This document shows, in pieces, positions 24,801 to 39,800 of a DNA stretch of 64,000 nt. Each line of letters opens with the position of its first letter. Position 1 is the first letter of the stretch. The position numbers and the translations under genes were made by a program. The stretch covers positions 1,217,297 through 1,281,296 of the forward strand of contig KN834750.1 of the NCBI GenBank assembly GCA_000827265.1. Reading direction: 5' to 3'. The notes under the pieces are model-generated. The model worked only from the letters and a program-made list of their open reading frames with translations, did no database searches and was not told where the DNA came from. This stretch comes from Collybiopsis luxurians FD-317 M1. Its lineage: Eukaryota; Basidiomycota; Agaricomycetes; Agaricales; Omphalotaceae.

Positions 24801-27800
24801 TGGTGGGGAGTGGGAGAGGGAAGGCTTAGGCAGAGGGTTGGATGAACGGCTGGAGGGAATCATGACATAGTAACAGTACGGTCTCCGCTTTTCGCGTTTA
24901 TGGATTTTTATTTCTTTCTCAAGTCGCTGTAAACATATATTCTGCTATCTACATATGCGCGCTTATCATGGTTTACGTTCCTAATTCTATAATGTGATAT
25001 CTTTTTGATCTTTACGGTTTTCCTTTCTGTGGTCCTGAGTCCTTTTTACGTGCTCATTCGACGTAGCTTATGCGAATGGCTTAATATTTGATTCTCAAGT
25101 TTCTAATGTTTTCTTTTTGTTTACCCGTAACAAGTTTTTTTTTCTCTATCTTTTGCTACTATACGAATGTACGTCCTTTTATTGCAAGGTCCAACCAACA
25201 CGTTGAAAGCCAAGTTGAAAAGAAGCAACTTCCTGTCCCTCTCGGATTCACTTACTGTTTGGAAGTCAAACTCATGGACTCAGCATCGGTCCTGGGGCTA
25301 ACGGTATCACTAGTGTATCTTTTTTTCGGTGTATCGGTGTTGCTGAGTGTCGATGTACCACTATCTAGGTTATCTAGGTTATCTCGGGGAGATAAAATGA
25401 ACTTCTGTTGCAGTACGAATTGGACATGCTAAACAGTGGCAATCAGTCGACTTCCCGGTGTAACACTTCTCCGGAGGTGGTGTAACATTACGTTTATCAT
25501 CTCTCTTTCCTCACAGCCCACGAGTATGGCAGTATGGCAGTATTCCGACAGCCATCTGCTCATACCCATTTCTCTATACATGCTGTACCTGCTCGCAGAC
25601 GATCCTCAAATTACGGAATGGGAAGTATGTATGGGAAAGCATCTGAAAGTATGCGGAACTTTCAGTAACACGACAATCAGCATCTGGTCTCAATTGTAAT
25701 GAATTGACAAAGTACCCAATCGTTCACAGTGACGCTTCCTACGACGGTCTGGAGCGTCCTCAATCTCAAAATTTTGAAAGCAACTCAAACCTCCTGAATT
25801 TCTTGACTGGATTCCAACAATCCTCGGCGGTGGTGGTGAACAAATTTCAGGGATGTCTCCCTGACGTGACGGAACACTATAGAGTACATACTTATTTCAC
25901 TAAATCCTATCTCTCCAAGGAATCCATCATATGGCCCCGACACTAGCAATTTTGGCTTTGCGAATGAATTGACAGCGCCAGTTGTACCTTCTCCTTCAAA
26001 CACCAAGCACTTCTCCGTGAAGTCCTATCGGTCCTTGGCTGTCGGATCTCCTGTAGAAGCCTTCATCATATACCTCAGTGCACCAAATACAGGTCTTTCC
26101 TCCCTTAATCCTTCATGCACCCATCACAAGTCACTTCAATTGATACAAAATCAAACAGTTGGCTGCGCGACTATCTCCTTGGACTGCAGTGCAAGTTGAT
26201 GAAAATGCATCATTTTTTTTTCGCGGCCGATACGTTCGCAGTCCCATGTCCCTCTATTTCGACTGCGATCATTATACGCCTCTAGAAACGCTCGTTTCCC
26301 AAGTATTTCATTTTCAGTCACGGAATCGGCTATATGCCTCGTAATGCAGCGGGACTTCCAAAAGAATTCTGTCACTTTTATCAGGTTAAGGTCCCAATGC
26401 GCCAGCATCGTCTGTCGAATATCTTGAACATGAGACTGCTGTGATGTTATGGCGTCCAGAACCTGGCGAGATTGCAAGATTGCCGTGTCCCACGTTCAAG
26501 TGCAATGTAAAAAGACAAAAGGCCCAGGTTGAATGGTTTGAGGAAGGACTAAGCAAGAACGTGACGAGTGGTCCCGCTCGGCGCTCGCAAGCAGTGAAAC
26601 GGTAAATCACGCACCTTAGCACGACGATGAATAAGAAAGTCACGATACTTTGAAAATATATGTACATCTGTTTGCAAATCCCGAAATGTCACTGTCAACG
26701 GTAAGCCTTCACCTGCCTTCACTCGATGTTATCTGTCATTTTGCTCTGCGGCCTGAACAGTTGACCAGAATTAACAGAATTAACTCTACGCCCATCCCGA
26801 CCAATCTGGAAATCTAGATTTCCAATGAGAAAACCCTCCTTGGATTTACCTTGCTTTGGCCAATTTAAAATCTTCTATTTCCGGAACGCGACCAGTGTCT
26901 AAATGACCCCTGTCCTTCTTTTGAGCTGGACGCGCCTGAGATATTCCTTGGACTCTGACAGACTCGCAGTCCACGGTCAACCAGGCCCTGTCGTAAGGTC
27001 AGTTTACGGTTCCAATCCATTGTCCGCCCGTCACCCGCACTCTCGACAATATAAATGGATTCAGAGCGAGGCGGAAGTCGGAGGTCTGGCAAAGAATTCC
27101 GTCCATGATCGTAAGTGGCCGGCACAAGTGTGTCCTCGGTCATGATCTGTGTGCCACAGTTCTAAGAATTCAACCACATAGGCATCCCCTTGGGAAGTTT
27201 ACAGTCTGAGCAGCATGTCGCCTTGTACAAACTTTCACATATGCCTTTGATATCGACAAGCCTTAGTAGGTTTTCTTGGTCGACTGGCCATCCTAATTCC
27301 GAGGGCTTCCCGCCTTGGCTGAAATGGATGATTCGTCAATACTCGGATGGATGCACGCGACATTCTACATATGATTAGCTCCCTGTGCTGACTGGCGCAT
27401 CATCCCTGTGCCCTCTCTCGTAAGCGTATCACATTATTTTTGAACTTTGTAGACCATCTTGCTCATGTATCTACTGAATTCAGTTTGTGGCGGAATTCTT
27501 TGAAAACCATAAGACTGTGCGGCCTCCGGAGCTCGCTGTTATCGCGATTATTAAAGGTATTTCAAAGGATAAGATAGGATATACATTATGCTGGCCAAGG
27601 TCCGATTCCCGAACGACCACTTTACCCTAATGAACATACCGCCACTAAGAAAAGTACATCAAAGTAATGAACTACCCATTTTCTTCCCGCCATCACAGCT
27701 GTTCAAACCAGCAATGTAACTTCTCTGAACCCGCTCGGATCACCCCCGCGTCGCTATACAGACCAGATGCTTGCATAGTGTCGGACGGGTAAGGAACACA

Positions 27801-30800
27801 CCGATATTCCTGTATAGAAAGGCCGAGGCCTTTCATGGCCTTTCAAACATAATCCCAAGGTACAATGCAGCTGCTCACAACGATTGGGTTTTGCCTAGCT
27901 CTAAATCTTTCCGCTGTATATCAGCATCATTTGATCGACATCTAGGAAACATCATCCCACTCTCGTTCGAGACTCAGTTGCCTATTACCAGCTTGGCCTC
28001 GCCGAAGGTTGGCCAAGGAATATTAACGCCAGCGCTAGGGACTCCAGACAACCATCGAAAACGGAGTTCAGATCAGCTTCTTTGGACAGCCTCTAATTGA
28101 GAAGAACTTAGATTGCTTGTTTCTATTCCAAACGGGATTGCCTGCAATAAGTAATTTCCAAAAAAAGGGAAAACGGAAAATAGTCAATCTGATCTGGATT
28201 GCATGTGCTTACCCAGGCTTACCCCCCGTCCTGTCTAGGAAGTGGAAATCATTCAAACAACGATTAGCCGCGACGATCTTGTTTTAAATTAGTGCTTGTG
28301 CGCTTTCTCTTTTTCAGTCTTCCCAATTACACACCTGACTTAGTGTGCGCTTGCATTCACCATTTTTAACGCATACAGAAACAAATATGTGCATGTCCAG
28401 TGCTATCAGCGGACTGCCGTCCCAATGTTCTTCTGTCAAAACGTTACCATCTATTCTTCTCGTAAGGGCAGAATAAAATTGATCCTAGACCCTGAGCCGG
28501 CAAGGGTCCTAGACGGGGTTGGAGAAAGTTACCGACATCTCAATGTTCCATACGATAAAATCCCTATAAATACCATGGGGGATGTGCATTAAACCATCCT
28601 CTCCGAATTGGAGACGTAGTATCTCTACAGACACTTACTTTCTCCTTTACTGCTCTCGTCTCAACAGACCAATATGTTTATCAAACCCACTACTACTTTC
28701 CGCGATAGGGCTGCTGCCAACCCAAACATGACGGAGAGTAAGTTCATCTCTCCAAAGCGAATGGACCTTCATTAACGGCGTTGCATAGCTGAACTTCTCA
28801 ACTCGGGAAATCCTCAGTCCGAGCCTGTTGCGGAAAACGATGTTACTATCGTCGGGGGTGGTATTCACGGACTCATGTATGCTATCCATGCTCGTAAGGT
28901 TCACCCTGAGGCGAATCTAAGGATTTCGCTTTTCGAGAAAGCCCCGAGACCCCAATGGAAGGCGAGTGCAGTATCGAAACTCCTTCGACTTTGATGATAT
29001 TGATAGCATCTCCACCTGCTAGATTGGAGAATCAACCCTTCCTCACTTTGCTCAGTGGACCAAATCCGCAGGAATGCAGGCTGAGGTGAGTTAGAACATA
29101 GTACTATACCGTCATTAAACTCAAGTCTTTATACTACACAGTATCTCTTGCGTTTCTTTGGTCTCCACAACGGACTGGAATTCTTCTTTTTGGATCGCGA
29201 GAACCCTGACACCTACACTGCCTTTTGCAACAACGGTCCTCCTCCAGTAAGGTCGTCTCCTTAGTATCTTCGCTGTACTAAAGCGCTCCTACTGTTCAGT
29301 TCCTTGCCCCAGGTTATCAGCTCCAACGTTCCATGTCAGAGCTTGTATTTACAGTCTTCGCCCAGCGACATGGAGTGAATGTCTGGCATGGTCACGCAGC
29401 AGACATTCAGAATACCACGCTTTCTGCAGACGGGGACAGCGTTCCGATTATTCGCCAATCTGACAAGCAGAAGACAATCGTTGCGAAATCTCCCCTTGTT
29501 GTCGATGGCACGGGTCGTTTCCGCCAATACGCTAGCAAGGCTGCTCGTGTTAAGCGTTTCGAAAATTTCAACACCGATGCCTTCTTTGGATACTTTGAAG
29601 CAATTAACGAAGATGCCATCCCGGAAGTGAGCTAAAATAGAGCTGTTTTACAATGTCACACTTACAGAAAATTCTTTCTCAGGAACTCGAGGGCTTCGAA
29701 GGAGGACATACCAGCCATATTTGCTTCCCTGAAGGTTGGATGTATCTCATTCGTATGCTTTCATGGCATGGGTCCCCGATGGCGAGCTTGCTCGACATGA
29801 TTAATTATATCCTCGATCACGCCGAGCTGGGAACACCTCATGATGAAATGCCCTCGGTTGGTGCTTCTTTGATATCTACGACAGAGTGCGAATCTGATAA
29901 TCCTTCACAAATAGTCTGAAGAACTGTGTGAGATGTTTGGCTGCAAGATGAAGTGGATCTGGAGTATTGGATACGCCACCAGAGACGATACCACCTATCC
30001 CGCTGACTTGGAAAGTTATGGATCTTCCGAGGGTGAACGTCGATTCAACTTTATTACCAAAAAATACAAGAAACTTGGAGACGTTATGCGCCATTTTGCT
30101 CTGCTCCCTGACTACCATGGTATGTATAAAATTAACTATCTTTGCTTGGAAATGTCGTTTGTTGATCTTGGCAACCAGGACCGGGGACTTCGTGGTACAT
30201 CCGCAAACAACTCACCTACCAATCCCAAGTCGTCTCTGGCCCTGGATGGGTAACAATTGGTGATGGTATCGGATTTACAAACCCGCTCTTGAGCCCTGGA
30301 ATCAACGCCGGAATGGCTTCTACGACTTTCGCAGCTGAGCTTACTTTGGCAGTGCTTAAAGCCAAGTCGGAAGAAGAGCGCAAGATGGTATGGAAGAAGT
30401 ATGACGATTATTGTGCCGGCGCAGTACCGTCTCTCAATCTCATGAATCAGGTATGCATAGCTACGAGACCGTTGAATGCATCATTAAAAACCCTGTAATT
30501 CAGTTCCTTTACCTCACCTTCTTGCATCCTCTCCTCGGTCCCCGAGTAGGCTTCCTTTGGACGATTGTGATCGGACACGCTCTTCCGAAATACTCTCTTC
30601 CTCGGGCCGCCTTCAAGGTGGATTTGAAGAACTTCCCGGAGTATGCCACGCACTGGCTCTGGGGATCTCAGGTAGAGGAATATCTTTGCTTTTTGGGAGG
30701 CCTTCAATGCTCACAGATTGATTTCCAAAGGTCGACGATTGGGTTAAAGTCGCGGAATACACTGTAGAAAAACTTATGCCTCTCAACCTCGATGAACCTG

Positions 30801-33800
30801 TTCCCCAAGACATTGTCGACGACGTGATAAACTTCTCCGAAAAGGTCAAACATGAAGCTTTCGCTGCTGGCAAATACCAAGGATTCCCCTTCCGTTACGA
30901 AGGAGAATTGCGAAACTTTGGTCCAATGCTGGTAAGTTGTCTTTATCTAGTCTCGAAGACGCATTTTGATGTAACCACAGGAATGGGACGAGAATAAATA
31001 TCGTTCGCAGGATAGGTTCCATACTCAATGCAGGGAATGTCGCGTTTGGATTCCTTGCCGTGGAGACTGGAGGAAATGCACGGCTTGCGGTGTCATCCGA
31101 CCCTTCGAGGATTGCGAAGTATGTTTCCACAGTTTTTCGTTAGTCATAGGTACTTATGATACTCTCTTTAGATTCAATGGAACATCCCTCCAGATGACTA
31201 TGAGCTCAGTAAATTCGCTATGGTCGCGCCTAATCTGAAATCTGTTGGTGCTGTCCTTGAGGATTGGGTCAAAAACCGGGAAATGAACTGCCACTGCAAT
31301 CCAATGCCCATGGAAAATGGCATGGGTATGGAGCAGGCGATGTAAAGTAATTTGTGTATTGCTTTTCTTATTTTTACTTCTCGACGGCGAAAAAGAGTAA
31401 AAAAAGAGTAAAAAAAACGTATCTGTAAATGTTATGTGTTAGTTTATGTATACAAAACGCGTATTGTTCTCTCTTCCTATACAATTTAGTGGTTTCATTC
31501 ATTTACGCTCAGTTCTGAGTTCTGCGCTGGCTGTGTTACTGTTCACGTGTTTCAGTGCAAAGGTCACTGGTCAGGTGGTGGCACTGTATGGCGCATACGT
31601 CAAAGGCTGCGGCCAAACTTGGACAAACAGAACTCGCGTCACACGAGAATCCGAAGCCACCTCAAACGACTGCAACTTTCAACGTCCAACATCCACAATG
31701 ACCTCTAGAGCGGATTTACTTACCTGGTTGAATGATCTTCTCCAAATAAACTATACCAAAGTCGAACAATGTGGTACAGGAGCGGCATATTGTCAAGTTA
31801 TTGACTCAATCTACGGTGCGTCTTTTTAGAAATCATGTCTGAATTATCTTACATCGAACGCGATCTATGGAATTTCAATATCATATAGGAGATGTCCCAA
31901 TGTCTAGAGTAAAGATGATCGCAAAACATGAATACGAGTACATTGCGAATTTTAAAATAATGCAAAATGTGTTCAAGGCGAAGAAAATCGACAAGGTACG
32001 TGCTTGATGCCTTTATTGACGCGCGCGAACCTCACATTTGTCCAGCCAATACCAATAGAGAAACTTGTGAAATGCAAAATGCAGTATGATCCTTGTTTGT
32101 GTTGTCAAAATCATTGAAATCAACCCGTTCCTTATTTAGGGATAACCTTGAGTTTCTTCAGTGGATAAAGCGATTTTGGGACCAGAACTATGGCGGACAA
32201 GGCTACGATCCAGTGGCCCGGCGCAAGGGTGCACCGGCAGATACACCTGCCACTATCGCGCCTTTATCCACCGGTGGCAGCCGAACCGCTGGTCTTAATG
32301 TCGGTGGAGCACGGGCTGGTGGAAGGACACCTATTTCTGGTCATCGTTCGGGATCCACGCAACCCAACGAAACTATTCAACATTTGCAAGCACAGATAAA
32401 GGAAATGAGTGGGCATCTGGAAGGGCTTGAGAAAGAAAGAGATTTCTACTTTGAAAAAGTACGCTTGTTACAGGCTCTTATTGGCTTGGCTCTGACCGGT
32501 CGTATTTTCAGTTACGGGAGATTGAGATTCTTGTACAGGAACAGCTAGACACAGAAGGTGCTCCGGATGACCCCGCATTACGAAAGATACAAGCTATCCT
32601 TTATTCGACTGAGGTGCGTGTTATTGGCTTTCCTTCCGAGTCTGTATAATTCGAATGACGTTCCATCTCTAGGATGGATTCGAGGTGCCCGAAGGCGGAG
32701 CTTCAGTAAACGAGGGAGAACCGTTCGTTGATGAAGAGGAAGAAACATTCTAACCCTCTTATTCTCACTCTTCCTTCACTCCTCTTTTCCACCTCGCTGT
32801 CTTGATATATCAATAAAAATTGAGTTTTCCGAAACACTTATGTTACACCACTTACTGTCACCGTTACACTCCTAGTGTCTTCCATTCCGAACCTGGGTCT
32901 TAATCTTTCTTTGTGCCATTGCTCCATAACAATCGAATCCTTTCACACTGTTTTCCAAATTCGACGGAGCGACAGTTTCCGGCTGTCTATGTCCTCACTA
33001 CCGGATTTTGCTCATCCGCCTGCGTTTACATTGCGGTCGATGCCGCTCAAGTAAATTGCCGGAAGCTTCTTTCGAACGACGTTATGAGGCTAGAAGCGAT
33101 CCTGAAAAATGGCCAGATGGATTGAGACTGTAACAGCGAGGACGTCACTCCTGGAGTAACAGTAAAAGAATAAAGATAGATATAATTAAAGCTGCACAAA
33201 GAATGGATAAGGGTATCGAGAATATGCTACATAAATTTGAGTCGTGACTTGAAGACATCATTGCGTATGATCGGAACGGTCGTACAGAGTCTAAATACGG
33301 TGTTGAGATAGGATAGTAAGGTAGTAAGGTGATATTAATAGGATAGAGAAGGGCTTCTGTATCAATCTCGGTGTGGCACTGGAATGAGGGTGGACAAAAA
33401 GCAAAGATAAACCACGAAGACCAAAATGTATTGAAACTGTACCGAGAATTTTTCATTTTATCAAACACGAGCAAAGACGCGTGGATTTATGAGAAGTTTT
33501 GCGCCAAAAATGAGCAAGGAGCCCGCAACCGTCAACGTTCCGGCGAAGATAATCATGCCATTGTAAGACCCGTGGTTGAAGGCTAGGATGAAGCCGGCGA
33601 TTGGGCCGCCTACAAGCGCTCTAGAGGAAAGGGTTGGTCAGTATAGGAAAAAATCTCCGAGTATCGTGCGGTCAGTCGCTGTCAGATGAGTCGCCTTTGC
33701 ATACGACTCGAGGACGAGACGTTCACAGCTCTCCACCAAGCGACTAACTGAATTCGAAATGATACGTACGGAAATGACAGGATGCTATACATCAGTCCAA

Positions 33801-36800
33801 TCCTACTGCCAATTTCTCGTATATCCGATATCTGAGCGACACATGGAGTAACGACCGATATGAATGCTCCGGAAAAGAACCCGTATAGCACGGAGAATAC
33901 GATGAGCGTCGCCAGGTTGTGGGCGAATATCCAAGAGACTAAGATCAACAGGCCTGCAATGAAGGAGGCTGGCGCAAGTAGGTTAAACCTGCCGATTTTG
34001 TCGGAGAGGATCGCTGGAGCCACACGCCCGAAGATGCCTCCCGCATTCATAAGTGCCAGCACAATGAAAGCCATATGTGATGGAATGCCGAGGCTCTGCG
34101 CGTAATCGACAACATAGAAGTACGGTATGAAACAGCCTGGAAGTGTTAGTCAGACCTGCTAAGCTTGAGAGATAGGAAAAATACACGTACCTAGCGCCAC
34201 AAGACTGCCGCCAGCAGCCAAAAGCATGAAGTTTGAATCCTTCAGGAACTTAAGTCCGCTGAGCTGCGTCGGCGTTTGGCCTGCCGGACGGGTCGAGGTA
34301 ACAGTGATGACCGAAATCCCGCAGAGAACGCCACAGAGAAGGCCAGAGATGCGTGTGCCCCAACCGAACCCGACACGTTCAAATAGGTCCTGGAGCATAA
34401 TGGGAAACACAACGCCACCTGCTCAGATAAAAGTAAATCAGTCATTCCCGAGGGGAGGTTTTCATTCCGAGGAAGTGTGACAAACTTACCTAGACCTGAC
34501 CCCGCCACTGCAAGGCCAGTAGCGGAAGCGCGATACTTGACGAAATGAGTGGAAACACAAGACAGGGAAGGGTAAAATCTAGCAAGACGATCTGAATCAG
34601 GGTGATGCTGTTACGAAAAACTCGTGCCTTACAGTAAACCGACTCCCAGTCCAAATAAAAGACCTTGAGACAGAAGGTAATGATAATAGTGTGTGGATAT
34701 GCTGGTCATCATCATGCTCAGCACATAAAGCACCGTTCCAACTAGCATCAGATTTCGAGGACCGTATTTATCAAACATATATCCAATGGGGCCACCCTAC
34801 AAATTTCCCAAATTCAAGTTGAAGCGACGCGAAGAACTAACATGAAAATGACCCATACCGAGAAGAAAAACACCCAGAGTTGCAGTGAACCAATCCATGA
34901 GATGGTTGAAGCATGGAGCGTGCTTAGTTGGTGTGTTGTGTACCATGCCTGAAACGTTCCGAACGCGTTCATTTGCCCAAAAGTGCAGAAGAGCGCAAGA
35001 AATGCGCCGAAAACGGTCAAATAGGCTTTGGCACCACCCTCCGAATTTTCACTCGAAGACGAGTCATGAGCATGTTCATCGATGGTAGAGCTAGTGTATG
35101 ATAAAGTGCTATCCCGGTTTGAGTCCATCTTGCAATCGTCAAGCGAGTCTGCGACCTGAGACTGCTTTTCGAGATCAGACATGTTGTGATTGTCGGAAAA
35201 CAATCTAGGGGGAAGATCGTTGGACTGCGTCGGGAAAGAAGACCTATTTCGTACCAGTATATAAAGGATACCCACAACCTTCTGAACGAGAACGGTCACG
35301 GTGACACATCCAATCGTTAAATAGCAACTCCGCCCTGAATAGCGCCGCTCCCGTTAACACCGGATTGGCGAAGAACAGTTGAAGGTTCGGGAAGCATAGT
35401 AGTTCCGTCATGCCTTTTTGTATTCACGACCGTTCGGCCAGAGCGCTGATAAACCGGATTAAATTGCGAAAAAGGTGTAAAAATGAGCTAAATTCTGAAA
35501 TCCGTGGAGAAATGCCAAAACTGTTACATGGCGATGGACAGATATGGTAACTCTTCATTGACATCACGAAAGGCTATGATTCAAGACGTTCTCAGTTGTA
35601 GTTTTATCTCTACAATCAGGGCGTTAGCTGAACAGTCCATAGCAAGTGTATGCTAAATGCTCTTACTGTAGCTACAGCTTGAGCTGAGACCATCCACAAA
35701 TTAGGTTGCTTGGGATCAGAGCATGAATGTAGCTGCGTCAACGAACAAAGGCTGCGCTCTGCCTCCCTGGTGAGGTAGTAATGATCATAGGAGTCGTTTC
35801 ACCCCGTTTGTTGCGGGTTCGACGTGAGGTATCTTTATGACGTGAATTAATTCCGCGTCTTCATCCGCCAATTGTCCCCAGTAACCGCATCTTTGAAAAT
35901 AGGTAATCTGTCCTTAAGAAGCGTTGTTTGACCTGGAGACTATCAGTTCGCGTAACACACTGTAGCGAGGTTACATGCCCAGTCCCAATGACTCGAAGGG
36001 TCTAGTTGTTTTCTTGAGCGCATGCACTGCATCAAGATGCGCATCATTCTACAAGTAAGGCAGAGCGTTGCGAACAATAACGTTGACAAGCTGTGCGTGT
36101 GTTTGTATAATAATGACTCCGTACATGCGTAAAAACAATCAGATGCGGCTTGCGGCCGAAGGCTATCATCGCCTGACACAACGACCATAACCAACACTTC
36201 TACACAGAATCAGGAAATGAGTCAATTAGCGCATACTGCCATCTTCTCGAACATCGACTGTACCTAGACTGCGCTTTGAGGGAAAGTGCCTGGCCAGGGC
36301 CTATTTCGAATCAAATAATCTTCAAATTACCAGGCACCCGAGCCCTATCGTAGTAGGAGCTTGAAATCGTTGTCGCTTTTCGTGAGCTGCCTTGAAAATT
36401 TTCACGGCTGTAGATGGTCGATAGAATTTTCGGCCATGCCAAGTGTTGCCTCATTTCCATTAGCTTCGCGCCGTTAGTCCCGCTTCCGCTGAGGACAAGA
36501 CTGGTTTGGTGGGACATGAATGAAGCATATACTGAAGCAAACGCAAGTACCGTGCCCCTCAAACACACAAACATCGGGACCACTTAGCGCGATCACTGAA
36601 CGCGAACTCGTGTAGAGTGTCTCGTGGAAAACTGAAGATAATCAGCAGCCTTCGGATGTTAGACCACGGGGTTCTCGGTTCTCTGACCTACAGTAGGGGT
36701 GTACGCTAAAGGCAAAATGAACACCCTATCCTGGGGACAATCGGTGGAGCATTTACTAACTTAAGGAGGGCTTCTTGCAAGCTAAACGCAATCAGGAAAG

Positions 36801-39800
36801 GTTTGACTTCGTAGAACTATGAGTCAGTGCACAGCGAGAGTACGAGCACGAAGATGGTCCCGGGGATCTGGTGGTCCGCTCTTGACGCTGCACACTTCTG
36901 AACCATTCCGTACAAAGACATATGCGTACACGGAGAGCGATCTGGCAAGCTGACAAGCGATTGCACGAGGCTTTGTATAAATGGTACATCGGTGGCATTG
37001 AAACGTTTTGCAAATGGGCTTCGTAAGGACAGAAGGTGCCTGGAAAGGAAGCTTTCATTTGTAGGATCTGATATGAAAGATTATGTTTACCTTTGCCTCT
37101 GGCTTCCAGCAGGCAGTTACGCACTCCTGAGAACACGGAACTAGCATAAAGCATCTAAGATTCTTCCTCTTCATCTTGTTGGTCGTTGGCATCTTTCCTC
37201 CGAAAAGCTTTCAGTTCTCTGTATCGTGCAATAGCATTTTCTCGTTCCCGTCCCATCATGGTTTTCTGCGCCAACGAGAGAACCCCGTCCCTTTTTCCTA
37301 CCCCTGAAGTGGAACCTTTGAGCCCTCTGGGATGACGTTTAATCTCTGGAGGCGCCAGGGCAATGTCGTTTAGACGTCTGGGAGCTGATGATGATATAGA
37401 CTGAAAATCTAGGGAGTGCGCAGAACTCTTCAAAAGCGGAGGCGAAGACAAGTTTCCTACATGGGGCTCGATATTCGTCTTAGGAACCCCATTTTTTGCA
37501 GCTTTTGCGGATAATGCTTCCTTTCGAGCATTTCGGACCACCGCATCAGAGGATTTAACAGATTCTCTGACTAGTGGCCGCATATCATCTTCCACTCGCC
37601 TGTATACATGCATTGGCAAGAATAAACTGAAAAAGAAGAGGACGAACTTATTGTAATGTTGAAGAGATTCTCCTGGCTGTATACCCGAGATAAGTTTTGG
37701 TTTCTTTGCTCGGGTTTGTTCATTATTATCGAGTTTTCGCTTCTTGGCTTTCCACTGTTCGCGGACTTTTGTAGCATTCAGAACACGAGAAAGGGATTTT
37801 GGAATAGCTTCACTGCTGAGAGACTGCTTTGAGGGTGCAAGATCTGTGCCTCTGAATTTTTTGTGAGGTGAAATCTGATCAAATTTGCAGTGCTAACCCA
37901 CTTTTGGTTGCGTTCCTGCTCCCGAACAGATCGTTTAGCTCGTTTATGAGGCATGGGTTCAGTACAAAGAACCTTTCGCGAAAAACTGCTTTGACATGGT
38001 CATGTGACTTTGGTCTTGGGCGCTTGTAAGCGCTTAAGTTCATTCTTCAGTACCACTTCAAGTTGTCGTGCCTTACAGCACTTTTGTTTTCTGAGCTGTG
38101 AACGATTATTCCGATTAGTGAATGCTCGAATCACCATGTTCGCAATTTCCTAATACCCGTTAGCATGCTTGATAGGTCTTCGGCGTAACTCTACCTCCCG
38201 CAACAATCCTTATCTTCATCTAAATTGAACATCTGACCAAGACCGAAAGCGAGGGGGATCCTGAAAAACTGCCTTTTCAATATCCATCGTTCACAAGATT
38301 CGACATACTCAGGTTGTGGTCTCTCCTTATTGCCACATTGTGTTTCTCTGTGTTAACTGGTAAATCTGATTTTGCGGAACGATGCCGATACACAATCAAG
38401 AATATTCAACTGCTTTCCGCATGTCGTGAAAGAACGAAAGTATGATTGTTTCAGTATGTCTGCCTTTTGGATGCTCGCTGAGCTCGTTTATTTCTTCAGT
38501 ATCTATGTACAGCGACCAGTAATGTCAGGAAGCACGTAGATGCGCCGCAACCCCACCTGAATATAGCAAGATATCGGACATTTCCCGATAAAAATCAATG
38601 ATGAGCTTTGGAAAGCATGTGCTTCCTCATCTTCTTTCCATAGGGATACCACAGGCACTGGATATCGACCATTTGACCGCTGCTCAACAGATCTCTTGCT
38701 ATTTATGAGTTATCAACCACGCTGGTACCGTTATTTTGCATTGCCGCACCGTGCTCTCAATATAATGTCTCGACTATAAAGCCGCTGATGCTCGTCTGGT
38801 TCAAAGACAGTATCATGCTGCTCACATTGCTCCCAGCTCTTTTGGCCACGTTCCCTCTCACTTTTGGAGGTCAAGTTCCCATCATAGATGGTGTCTATGG
38901 TGGTGTACGCGACAGCACGAGTACGCAAAGTAGCAAAGGCGCTGTCAAGCTCGCGGATCTTGCCCCAGCTGCGACGACCCCAGGGAAAATCCGTGCTGTC
39001 CAGAATACAGGAATTTGTGGTCAGTTAAATTACGTCGCATAGGTCATCCTCCTGCATCTGATCTCCCTTTCTTATAGAAACCACTCCTGGCGTGTTTTCG
39101 GCCAGTGGCTATGGAGATCTCACATCAACCGAAAGTATTTTGTAAGTTATTTTTTTATATTCCTCTACAGCTTCAAATATCAATCCGACGATGTTCTCAA
39201 ACAGCTTCTGGTATTTTGCTGCCCGAGAAAACAACGACACAGCACCTTTAGCTCTTTGGTTCAATGGCGGAGTATGTTATTTGCTTTCTCCGAAGCTGTT
39301 GACATTTCACATTCATTTGGCACTTTAGCCTGGAAGTTCTAGCATGTTGGGTTTATTCCAAGAGCTGGGACCGTGCCGAATCAATAATGCTAGTACAGCT
39401 GTGACACTAAACCCCTTCTCTTGGAACACGAATGCAAATTTGCTGTTCATCGACCAGCCTGTCGGAGTAGGCTTTTCTCATGGAACGATGAATGTTGGAA
39501 CTTCCGAGGAAGCTGCCGCGGATGTCTGGAATTTCTTGCAAATTTTCCTGTCGGACAGTAGATTCTCGAGCCTGCAGAGCCGTGACCTTGCTATCTGGAC
39601 TGAGTCGTACGCTTTCTGCTCGTCTCCTCACATGCCGTCGAGTCTTACGACCCTTCCTTCGACATTATAGTTACGGTGGCCACTACGGTCCGACCTTCGC
39701 TGCGTGAGTCTGACTTTAGTCGTATACGGCATCTGGGAGCCAACATACCCAATACAGGTATTTCTTGTCTCAAAATGAGGCTATTGCGCAAGGATCGATC